Assembly: GCA_022592435.1 (NCBI GenBank)
Contig: JABYQS010000021.1
Span: forward strand, 297,712 to 361,711
DNA: 64,000 nt
Source: Cerioporus squamosus
Taxonomy: Eukaryota > Basidiomycota > Agaricomycetes > Polyporales > Polyporaceae
Reading direction: 5' to 3'
Below are positions 33,140 to 43,300 of the stretch, in pieces. Numbering within the stretch: the stretch's first letter is position 1; each line of letters starts with the position of its first letter. Position numbers and translations under genes: made by a program. The notes below the pieces were generated by a model. It was not told where the DNA came from. It saw only the letters and a list, made by a program, of their open reading frames with translations, and did no database searches.

Positions 33140-33580
33140 ATGCCTGTCTTGCCCATCTACGTCGCACAATATTACGTCGGCCACAGCTCTCGCGGCGTCC
33201 TACCTTACGGCTGGCACATCATCGTGCACACGGGCTTCGACGAGCAAGGCGAGCCCGTCGGCCACGCGTACTACGTGACGGGATCGACGGCGAAGGGATG
33301 GATCTTCCAAATACGCCGCAACGTCGCCTACCGCTCCGGGTCCAGATATCGCGGTTGCGCGCGGGTGGGAGCGGTGAACAAGGGGGTGCTGGAGGAGCTG
33401 GAGCGACAGCTGGCCAGGGCGGAGATTGTGAACCGCGAGCAGACGTGGAACTACCAGAGCTGGGCTTGCGGCGCCCTCAGGAGACTCCACGCTCAGGGAT
33501 TCGATGTCGACGACCTGGTGTGGCGGAGGATGGGTGCGGTTATGAGGGCGGCGGAGGATGCGTATAACATGGAGTACTGA
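33140..33580 (+). CDS. Small conserved basidiomycete protein (possibly DUF6914), unknown function
   Basis: A single exon of 146 aa begins MPVLPIYVAQYYVGHSSRG. Recognisable blocks are VLPYGWHIIVHTGFDEQG, HAYYVTGSTAKGWIFQI, SGSRYRGCARVGAVNKG and WNYQSWACGALRRLHAQGF. I associate this pattern with a family of small agaricomycete proteins, probably DUF6914, but that name is from memory and should be checked. The conserved His (GWH), Cys and Asn residues (NYQSWACGAL) look a little like a papain-fold or NlpC-like peptidase arrangement; this is speculative. There is no signal peptide. It lies alone between two gene-free stretches. Confidence 0.7.
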   Translation: MPVLPIYVAQYYVGHSSRGVLPYGWHIIVHTGFDEQGEPVGHAYYVTGSTAKGWIFQIRRNVAYRSGSRYRGCARVGAVNKGVLEELERQLARAEIVNREQTWNYQSWACGALRRLHAQGFDVDDLVWRRMGAVMRAAEDAYNMEY

Positions 33581-34546
33581 GCTTGCACGGGGTCATGGAG
33601 CAGGAGTCGGAGAGGGGAGAGGGTTTCATCGGTACCGACTCGGGCTTGGGCTGACGCGGGCTCGGGGTCGTGGACGAGCGGGGACTGAAGGAGAAGTCAA
33701 AACCAAGGACGCCCCGTACGTTGTCTCTTACTTATGCTGTTCTGCTGTCTGTCATGGGTTGTGGTCGTATGTTCTGTACATTGCTATCCTTGCTGTCATT
33801 GTATGCTATCCGCTTGCTGTGTATTATATTGTCGAGGCGGGCGTACGCTATAGCGAAGGCCCGTTAATGACCCGTCAGACGGAACTCACCCCGTTAGCCT
33901 TCTCCGCGAAGTCCCCCAAAACGTTGCCCAGCTTGATGCAGCGGCTAAAACCAGTGTTTTCCCTACTGAAGCGAGAGAGCTCAGAATGTGAGAGAATGCT
34001 ACAGAAAAGCGTCGTGAATGCGACGTCAACGACGCTTCCTGGCCGTTGTCAGGCCTGAGACGTATGGAGACCCGGAACACAATTATCACCATTTCGAGAC
34101 GAGGTCGATTTTGACCGCTATGGCCAAGCTATGGCTTGGCCTATGGAAATGATTCAGATCACTGCTATCATCAGTGGGCCATCCCGTTCGGACTCAAAAG
34201 AGGGGAAAACATACCCTCTCTGCCGCACAACGTCACTTCATAGTGTCGCGTACGCGAGCCGTTCTCAGCAGGTCGCATTCCGACGAGTCCTGAACCCAAT
34301 CTACGGAGACAGGAATCGCTTTACTGCTGGGGAGGAGGTCAGTCGTTGTGACAGACTCAGCGAGGATCCGGCCATCAAACTGCGCCCTTACACGAGTATA
34401 CCGCACATCCTCGTCATGTCATGAGTCCGTTGGCCTTTCATTGCAGAGTGAATGATGGTAGTACAGCAAAGTCAATAACTTAATCGTACCCAAAGCGGAA
34501 ACGCAGCAAGTGTAGCCCAGACACGCCCCGGAGCCTCGCGCAATCC
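33581..34546. other. Intergenic with a short perfect hairpin
   Basis: No gene was seen. At 34122-34141 a perfect 8-bp inverted repeat (GGCCAAGC / GCTTGGCC) with a TATG loop is present. Its role is unknown. Confidence 0.4.
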
Positions 34547-35308
34547 TCATGCAACCTGCTCCATAGGCGTGCCTACATCCATATGTGTAGGACGTTTTCC
34601 TTCCCGGCCGAGCCCTGCAGCGCGTTCTGCTTCCTCGATCGTGTACGCAGGCTCCTTCAGCTGCTTGCAGCGCCGTTTGTGCACTTTGCTCCGCCAGTGC
34701 GAACGCAGTGCATGGTCCGTTTCGAAGTATCTGTAAGAGAAGTCGTTCAGCACCCGACCGAGCGTCTGAAGTACCAGACCAGATCTCGCAGCACATCACG
34801 TCAGAACTGAGCACGAGAGAGCACCCGCTTGGTACACAAGCAGCAACCAGATGGCCGGTCTCTCAATTCCCTCTCCCACGACCACAGGTACGGTGTGCTT
34901 CTGCCGTGCAACGTTATCTCGCTTCCTCCGCTCCGCAAAGTGCGATTCGTGACGCGCAGAGGCCCTTAGCCCACGAAGATAACAATATGAACTCACTTTG
35001 CGCATTCGACACAGTAGTGCTGTGCAAGTCCAGGCTTTTCATAATCCAAGGGCTGCGCTTCCAGAGCAGCACGGTTCTACAGCGAGCGATGTTCGTCAGG
35101 GTCCAACGCTTCCTCGAGACACCACGCACCTTGGGATCCAGGTCAATCAACTGAATCTGATCCAAATCCCTCGTCCGAGCCTGCAAGCCACAAACCCATG
35201 AACTTTTCCGCTCCAAGCTTAACGCGCCGATGTGCTTACCCTTGTCCGCGCTGCCCTATGTACATCTCGTTGGGCATGATGGGTGCGAGAACGGCGAAGA
35301 CGACCCAT
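34547..35308 (-). CDS. BUD20: Bud20/ZNF593-type zinc-finger ribosome-export factor
   Basis: Minus-strand exons 35308-35240, 35180-35130, 35076-34997 and 34730-34547 total 384 nt, or 127 aa. The N terminus is basic ([20 protein letters not shown]), followed by [13 protein letters not shown]. One C2H2 zinc finger follows ([20 protein letters not shown], with its final His in RSKVHKRR). After it comes the family hallmark [17 protein letters not shown] in the form [20 protein letters not shown]. Bud20 is a shuttling factor that helps export pre-60S ribosomal subunits. The last intron (34731-34996) is 266 nt and longer than usual. It is divergent from mS29 with about 267 bp between starts. Confidence 0.92.
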
Positions 35309-35575
35309 TTCGACGAGTGCAAGCTCAGCAAAAGGGAGAGGAGATGATAGCACGAGTTAAGTGCTCAGTGCAAACTCTCTGAGCTGCTTTCTCCTCTTCG
35401 CACTTACGTAATCCGGCGTATTGCAGCAACGGGCGCCTGTCGCGGTGTGCTCGGAAATTCGTAGCCGCTCGTGCTGGACCTTCGCCAACACTTCACTTGT
35501 CTCGGGCTCGTCTCGCTGCGCTGCTGCTCTACCTGTCGTGTGTCTGGTCTGGGCTGAGGAAGGGCTAGCGGAAAT

Positions 35576-37614
35576 ATGTCTTTGGCGGCGGCTTTTCGTG
35601 TCGGCCGGTCGTCCTGTGGGGCAGTCCACCCGGAACAACTCCTGCTGTCACCAGTGCTATCGCTGTCCAGACCAGAGGGTACGCAGCGCCGGCCAAGCCC
35701 GCGAAGAAGACCGCATGTGGGTGTTCTTAGGCAGGAGGGAGGTCCTGAAACGTGTACTGAGACTCTGGGATGTGCAGCGAAATTCCGTTCGAAGGAGAAG
35801 GAGAAGACGAAACGGGCAGCGCGGGACCCTGGGGTAAGTCCATGTTTCTTACACGGGGAAGTCCTGCACGCCGCCAGAGCGCGTTGCCTTGGCCGTGCAT
35901 GTAGCGGATATGGAGAAGGAAAGTGTCCTTGCGTGTCGCGGAGCACGAGGCACCATCACGCAGGGCGTAGCTGCACTCCTGTCTCGGACTGTTGCACAGA
36001 TCTGCCCCGACATGATATGCGTCTTGCAAGATGCCATGAGCGGCGCGATTCACGTTCTAACTTTGCATGTCATAGCTCTTTCGCCCTATGCCGGCGAATA
36101 ACCTCACGGATCCCGTCTTCCAAAGTGATCAACGGACCCCGCTGCAACTGCCCATATTCCGCCCGGTAGGTCGCGCGTTCTTCGACCCTTCGCGCATCCT
36201 CCTCATGGCCATATCTCGTGCAGGAAACTCTCATTCCTGAGAAGGCATCCACCGCTATGGCGTTCCCTACGGACAGCTCGAGGGCGCTGAAGGCTTACGG
36301 GTTGCCTACGAACGTGCTGGTCGACGTGAGTAACTACCCTATCCGTACATTGAGCCCTAGTGACGAATTTCCTCGAAGTACATGCTCCTGACAAAACCGT
36401 GCTCCGTCGTGCGACAAGTGACAGTGGACGTACTGGATACTCTGGACAAAGCAGCCAGTACATCAAGCGCGCAAACGAGGCTTGTGTTTAGTGAGTCTCT
36501 CGCTCATGTCCTTGCCTAGCATCATTTGACATACGCCTCTAGCGGGCAAGCCTGGATGTGGCAAGAGCTATTTGCTCCTTCAGGCAGTGCAATACGCCGT
36601 GCAGAAGGACTGGATCACCTTGTACATTCCTCGAGGTCAGCTCCTCCCATGTGCCATCCACTGCTGTACCTCACACCGCGATCCCTGCAGCGATAAACCT
36701 TGTCAACTCGTCAACTCCCTATGTGTATGATCCCCGCACGCAGACATATGGCCAGCCTGCCTTCGCGCAGCAGCTGCTTAAACGGTTCGCAGACGTGAAC
36801 GAGGCGCTGATCAAGGACATGAAGGTCCAGGGGTCGTATCCTTTCGAGGAGCGGACGATCGACAGCACGTCCGCACTCACGGACCTCATCAACTTGGGTC
36901 TGGAGTACTCGCATCAGGCGCCGACGGTTCTGAGCACGCTATTTGCGGAGCTCGCCCAGCAGACGAAGTGAGTGCTTCCCGGCAAGTTAACGAACTGCCG
37001 CACTGACTGCTGAATCATTGCGCAGGGCACCGGTGTTGCTCGCTATTGATGACTTCCAGGCGCTGTACAACATGTCGCTTTACCGCGACCCATACTACAA
37101 GCTGGTGAAGGCATACCACCTTTCCTTGCCGAGAATGTTGCTTGAGTTTGCCAGCGGCAAGCAGGCCTTCGTATGTCTCCCCGGTCCACATGTCTTGGCT
37201 GCGCTGACTGGAATAATAACAGAAACGTGGCGCGGTCCTCGGAGCGCTCTCAATGCAAAACACGACCTTCCGCCCGCCTTTAGAGCTTGTCGAGGCCCTT
37301 GGCCTCCAGCCAGCCCAGCCCTCAGGCCCATATGTTCCTCGCGAAAAGGAGCTCGTGGAGTACGCGCAGGGCCTCAAGAACTTCCCTGTCCCGGACCAGC
37401 TGACGGTGGACGAGGCCGCGTCGATTTTCGATGTGTGGCAGAGCGCAAAGGCTCTGCATATCTGTAAGTGGCCTGCGCGCATTAGATATTGTGTGATGTT
37501 GACGCGAAGTTAACAGCTCGCGGGGACGAGATGTTCCTGTCGAAGTTCACGGAGTCGGGCGGGAACGCGAGAGAGTTCGTGAAGAAGGCGCTGTTGCAGA
37601 CTGTTGCTATGTAG
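35576..37614 (+). CDS. RSM23: Mitochondrial small-subunit ribosomal protein mS29 (DAP3/Rsm23)
   Basis: Exons 35576-35833, 36076-36165, 36224-36325, 36379-36490, 36543-36635, 36691-36967, 37026-37170, 37223-37463 and 37517-37614 total 1,416 nt, or 471 aa. Conserved mS29 blocks are NNLTDPVFQ, the P-loop GKPGCGKSYLLLQAV, VLLAIDDFQALYN (Walker B-like), YHLSLPRMLLEF and RGDEMFLSKFTESGGN near the C terminus. It is a GTP-binding protein of the mitochondrial ribosome head. The N-terminal exon should encode the mitochondrial targeting peptide, but its exact frame is uncertain: an alternative frame reads YAAPAKPAKKT, which looks more like a mature N terminus, and it does not connect cleanly. Downstream of exon 2 the model is firm. 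Confidence 0.88.
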
Positions 37615-37857
37615 TCTGCTGGTGTTTTGCTAGATATACGTACAGCCTACTTCATGATCTACATAATAGCATAGTACTCCCGTCAGCAAGAAATCCGCGG
37701 GTGAAAGACCTTGCATGCTGAACGCGACGGTCACATGACATACGCGTCGCCTTGTTTGAGCGTCTGGCGCCTGAGGCGGTTTGGTTCACTTCCCTCGCGT
37801 CCAACGACGACCAGATCTCGCTAACTTCCCCGCCAACCACCACCGTGCCGGAGCGCC

Positions 37858-40403
37858 ATGTCTCGTCTCCCACGGTTGCGCTCTTCCTCCCCCGACCGAC
37901 CAGGACAGGTTCTAGGACCGAACATCACCACCCGCGCAGGACCATCCATGGCGTCCGGATCGACCACGACGACGAACTCGCTCAAGCGCAAGGCTCAAGA
38001 GAACATCGGGGTGGACCTCCAACCACGGAAGCTTGCTGCCATTGCAGAAGGAGACACGAACCAACCACTGCGGCCGTCCAAGGTCGCCCCGAACGGGAAC
38101 GTGAATAGGCTAGGGAAGGGCCCGCCGCCGCTCACGAAACCGAGGGCACCTGCCTTGAGTTCTTCGACAACTGCTGCCGCGAGGAGAACTACCAGGGCAA
38201 CGAGTGCCCCACCGAAGACTGCACCTGTGAGACCACCTGCAAGACCTGCTTCGCGCACTGCTAGTACGTGAGTAGCCTTTCCTTCTTTCTGCCTACCATC
38301 TGCCTCCACGCTGTTCCCTGGCTGTACCATCCCGCGTTATCGCTGAACGTGTTGCGTAGTGCACGAACCACCGCCGCCACCGACGACCGCTTCGACGCGA
38401 TTCAGCAACAAATCACCAGTATCGAAGCTGCCCGCGCCGCCGACGCTGCCCGGCTCGACGCAGAACTCGCCCAAGAGCGCGCCAAACGCTCCGACCTGCA
38501 AGCATCTCACGAAGCCCTCTCCCGCGAGCTCACGAACGCAAAGTCGCAAGAGCTCGCACAGCGCAAAGAGCTCTTCATCGCCTCCGACGAACTCAACTCC
38601 CTCCGCCAACGCCATGAACGCGAGATCTCCGAGCTCCAAGCCGATCTCCGCAAGAAGGACCGGGAACTCCGGGAGCTCAACGAAGACCTCCGCATGTACC
38701 AGAGCGACCTCGAGCGCGAGAGGGAGACGGTCAAGGGCTTGAAGGCGACCATCGCCCAGCAGGCTACGGCTCAGCTCAGTCTCACCGCACAGATCGGCGC
38801 GATGCAAGCGGAGAAGGCCGCATTCCAGGCCGAGTACGACCGCACGGTCGGGACAAAGGCCGACCTCGGTATCCAGCTGGAGCGTGCGCAGAAGCGGATC
38901 GCCGAACTCGAGCACGAGGCGCGAGAAGGCGAGACCGTGCGCCGCAAGCTGCACAACATGGTGCAGGAGCTCAAGGGCAACATCCGCGTCTTCTGTCGTG
39001 TGCGCCCGGTCTTGCGCTCCGACATTCTTTCCGACAGGCTTGTATCATCTACCTCTTCAGCGCAGATGACAGATGGCACTGGGAGCCCGGACCCTGAGGA
39101 GGAGGCCCGTCTGCGCGAGGACGCTATGGCCCTCATCGCTTTCCCTGACAAGCTCGACCACAAGGAAATTGTTGTCCGTGCGTCGAGCGAGAGTGCTACT
39201 GGCCAGGAGCGTAAGGACGAGTGGCAGTTCGCCTTTGACAAGGTACGGGCCCCACATGTTCCTCTCCCCGCGTATATGCTGACGATGCGCAGGTTTTCGA
39301 GCCACACTCTACTCAAGCTGAGGTATTCGAAGAGATCTCGCAGCTGGCGCAAAGCTGCACGGACGGATACAACGTGTGCGTATTCGCGTACGGCCAGACT
39401 GGGTCCGGCAAGTCCTTCACGATGGAAGGTGGTCAGGTACGTCATCCACTTTCACTGTCACAAAGGGTGTTAACGTCTCTGTAGAGCGAGACGACCGCCG
39501 GCATGATCCCTCGTGCTGTAGAGCAAGTTTTCCGAGTAGCCGACGAGCTCAAGACCAAAGGCTGGCAGTACAAGATGGAGGGCCAGTTCCTTGAAATCGT
39601 GAGTTCTGACTGATCATTACTCCATGTGTCCCTCACCGAGCGCAAATAGTACAACGAGACGATCAACGACCTGCTTGGCAAGGGCGAGTTCGACAAAAAG
39701 AAGCACGAGATCAAGCACGACCCGAAGACTGGCCGCACGACCGTCACCGACGTCAACGTCGTCAAGCTCTCCTCGCCTTCCCAAGTTCGCACGCTGCTCT
39801 CACTCGCGCAGGGTCGCCGCACCGTCGCAGCCACGCTGATGAACGAGCGCTCCTCTCGTTCTCACTCGGTGTTCACGCTTCGTATCCGCGGCGAGAACGC
39901 ACTCACAGGGGAGACGTGTGAGGGCAGCCTGAACCTCGTCGACCTTGCGGGTAGCGAGCGGCTCGAGAAGAGCGGTGCCGCGAGCGATAAGGACCGGTTG
40001 AAGGAGACGCAGAGCATCAACAAGAGCTTGAGCGCGCTGGGCGATGTCATTGCTGCGCTCGGCGAGAAGGGAGAGGGGAAGAGCGACAAGCACATCCCGT
40101 ACAGGAACTCGAAGGTGCGGATCTGCTCATGCTCGAAATAGCCAATGGATGTGCTGATGGATGTCGCATACAGCTCACCTACCTGCTGCAAAACTCCCTG
40201 AGCGGCAACTCGAAGACGCTGATGGTCCTCAACTTGTCGCCTCTTGCGACACACCTGAACGAGTCCCTGTGTTCTCTGCGTTTCGCGACCAAGGTATGTT
40301 CCCTCCACATCCTTGCAGATTGTCGCCACCTTCTGACTGGTTGCTGCAGGTCAACAACACCTCCATCGGCACCGCGAAGAAGCAGACCAAGCAGGTGTCG
40401 TGA
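37858..40403 (+). CDS. Kinesin-14, C-terminal motor (Kar3/KlpA type)
   Basis: Exons 37858-38267, 38360-39242, 39293-39436, 39485-39598, 39650-40114, 40174-40293 and 40350-40403 total 2,190 nt, or 729 aa. Residues 1-140 are a basic, Ser/Pro-rich tail. Residues about 150-335 form a long coiled coil. The kinesin-14 neck-motor junction [20 protein letters not shown] occurs at about 330-350. The motor has the P-loop [16 protein letters not shown], switch I NERSSRSH, switch [10 protein letters not shown] and the [17 protein letters not shown] block. C-terminal motors of this neck type move to the microtubule minus end and act in spindle assembly and nuclear positioning. The gene is convergent with APN2. 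No frame problem was seen. Confidence 0.95.
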
Positions 40404-40696
40404 TCTTACTACATGCGCATCTCTCCCCCGTCGTCTTGTTTCTGCCCGCTCTTGCTGTCCGATCGCTTTCCCTTACCTTAGTTCTCGGACTACCTCCATC
40501 CATCTCTGAGCTCTGTACCTTAGTACGTTCCGATGTATACAAGTGCCGTGCAGTTGGCCATGCGATATGGTACAATGAATCAGAACAGCGCGCGAAGGCG
40601 CAACGAGACACTATCGTGCAGAACACAGCGACTAACCACCTTCCGATGTCCAATCCTCGAGTTCCAACTACCCACTCCAGTTAAGCCCAGTCCGAT

Positions 40697-42837
40697 CTAC
40701 TTGGTCCGCTCCCGCTCGCGCATCGCCTCCTTGCGCACCTCGCTCGCCCACTTGAAGTAGTTACACCGGTACCGGTGGTCCACCTCGTCCCGCAGCCGCT
40801 CGCCCCTGCCCTTGTCGTACCCAGGCCCGACCGGGCGCGAGCAGATGTAGAACGTCTTGCCCTTGTTCGGGCCCGGCTTGTTCACCGTGTACAGCCGCGT
40901 CGGCTCGTTGTGCACCGTGCAGTTCGGGGGCGGGACGGGCGCGAAGAGGTTCGACCATGCGGCTTTGTTCTGGGGCTGAGAGGAGGAGGATGGGGATGAG
41001 GACGGCGCCGGTGAAGGGTCGGCGTCCTCTGCAAGCGCGAGCGCGAGGCGGTAGTCGGCATCGAGCTGGTCGCGGTCGGCTTGGAATTCGGCTGTGCTGG
41101 TGCTGGTGCTTGCTGGTGGTGGGTCATCGTCGATCTCGATCACTTCCTGAGTGGGGTGCTTCTTCTGCGAGGACGAGGACGAGGTGGAGGCGGAGGGCTT
41201 GCCGAAGAAGGACGCGATGCTCGCCCGGCCCTTCGTTTGTTGCTTCCGCTTCTTGGAGTTGGTCGACGACATGTTTCGGAGGACTTGCGTTTCTGTGTGG
41301 AGGAGGAGGTTGTTGGGGCAGGGCGGGACGCCTGTGGAGGTTTGAGTTTCTTCGACGGTTCCGGCGGCGGCGGTGGGGAGATTGGTTGAGTAGGGACAGG
41401 AGAGGCAGGAGTCGAAATTTGAGCAGCGGCGTCGGGTGAATTCGTCGCCTGAGCGACGATGGCATCTGCCGCAGATCCCGAATTGGGTGTCAGTGTCGAG
41501 GAGGGAGGAGTGCCGCTATTTTGCTTGGACACGGCGTGTTTACCGAAGAAGGCAGACAACACAGTCTGCTTTCCTGAGAACTCATCCCAAAACTTCGCTG
41601 CGATGCGTGGAGGCTCCTTCAGGTCAGGTGTCTGCTTCATCGCCTCGCGCAAAGAGAGGATCTCCCCGGACTCGAGTGTAATCTCGTCTCGAAGGTCGAT
41701 GTAGATCGGGCAATGATCGGAGCCCTTGAGGGAGGGTTGGATATCGCCATACGAGATCCACGGGAGGAGTCCCTTGGTGACGAGAATGTAGTCCACTCGT
41801 GTGCCGTAGTTGGTTTCGCGTGCTTGGAGCTTCATGTTCCAGCCTAGTGAGGCGAAGTATGCATCAGCCACGATTGACACATGCGTAACTGTGGTTCACT
41901 TGCAGGTGAAGAGTCCTTTGCGGTCTGGATGGAATAGCCGTACGATGTCGATCATGGGTCCATTGGGACTTAACCACTTGTTGAACCAGGCTCGTGCCGG
42001 ATGGTCGTGGAAAGTGGCGATGTTGCTGGGGAGGTGGCCGTCGCAGTGATCCATAGGCGAAGCACAGACGTTGATGTCGCCCACTACGATCACCTGTCTA
42101 TGCTCCTCCTCGACGAGCTTGCGGACACGTTCCTGGAGCAAAAGATGGTAGTTCATCTTGAACGACAGCCGTGCATCCGACGTCTCATTGGGGCAGTAAA
42201 CGTTGATGAGAACGAACAGCCCGAAGTCGATCACTAAACCGCGACCCTCCGCGTCGAGCGCGTCAAACGACGAAGGCACGTCCCCGTCTTCGTCCGCGTA
42301 CAAGTCTATCTGGTGAGGATAGGGGTACGAGGGCGAGATGCGCTCGTCTGGAAAAAAAGGCGGCTTTGGTTGGAGCTTGCCGGACAGTCCCTCTTCCGCC
42401 TTGAGCGGAGTGACCTTGCGCGAGTCGACATATACCGCGACGCCGCTGTAGCCTCCTTTGGTAACAGGAAAGGAGAAGAACGAATGGTATGGTCCTGGGA
42501 GTGCGACGTCACGCGGCAGCGCTGCACGCGCAGACTTCATCTCTATCGTAGGTGCCAGCGGGCGATCAGCACAAGTGCCAGCAGTGAAGCCTGTCCGTCA
42601 CATACCTTGAAAGCATATGACGTCTGCTTTCGATTCGTCGAGAATTCCTTGAAAAGACTCGAATGTATTCCATCTGTGCCCAAGTTTCCGTCAGCAGGCG
42701 GCGGATCGTCTCGTGGCAGATTTATTGCTCACGGATGATACTTAGGCAAAGTCCTCACGCCATTCTAGCCGGGAGTAAGCTTCACTCACGCCAAAAAGAG
42801 GGCGCATACATACTATGTTCCAAGACAATATTCGCAT
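40697..42837 (-). CDS. APN2: AP endonuclease 2 (Apn2/APE2) with GRF zinc finger, one-base frameshift
   Basis: Minus-strand exons 42837-42814 (8 codons), 42764-42733, 42673-42606, 42542-41904 and 41843-40697. Allowing one missing base at 41273-41275 the protein is 636 aa. Exonuclease-endonuclease-phosphatase motifs are present: MRILSWNINGVRTL, VICFQEM (metal Glu), VVGDINVCASPMDHC, RVDYILVTKG and LKGSDHCPIYIDL. A perfect PCNA-binding motif QTVLSAFF follows. A second FF motif (ASIASFF) and a C-terminal GRF zinc finger (CTVHNEPTRLYTVNKPG to CNYFKW) complete the APE2 layout. It repairs abasic sites and blocked 3' ends in the nucleus. Intron 4 (41844-41903) uses a GC-AG pair. Confidence 0.92.
41844..41903 (-). 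other. GC-AG intron in APN2
   Basis: On the minus strand the intron begins GCAAGT and ends CACTAG. Only the GC donor gives the conserved frame (LFTCWNMKLQ); the neighbouring GT (GTGAAC) shifts it. GCAAGT is the standard consensus for GC donors. Confidence 0.8.
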
Positions 42838-43300
42838 ATGTGCATACTAGAGACTAGTACTTTGCTGAGTGCCGAGCTCCTGGTACTGGAGCGCGTCCTG
42901 ACAGTCACGGTGTTATCAGACGCAAAAGATTCTGTTGAACATTTCTCGTTACACTCCCAGCTGTATATTGCGTGTCTGAGAACCTACATTGCTATATGAT
43001 GAGGATGGCGTGCGACGCCAGAAAACAGAGGAGACGCGTCGAGGTGGTGGTTACCGAACAAGGGGCACTGGACGCGCGCCTGACGGACGCGGTACTGGAG
43101 GAGTCCCGTGACGCGCGTCGCGGTGTCACAACTTTTGCGCGAAGCTCGCCGCGACTCGACGGTCGACAGCGAGTCGAAGCAGTTCTTGCTCTCGATTGCC
43201 ACGACGTTGACTGCTGGAGTCGCAATGTCCTCCAGCGCAATGACTCTGGGTTGAGGTTCCAACGACACGACTCGGACATCGCTACTCTACGCTATCTGTC
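42838..43300. other. Divergent promoter region between APN2 and the 43301 gene
   Basis: No gene was recognised. The two starts are 463 bp apart, so the region must hold both promoters. Confidence 0.45.
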
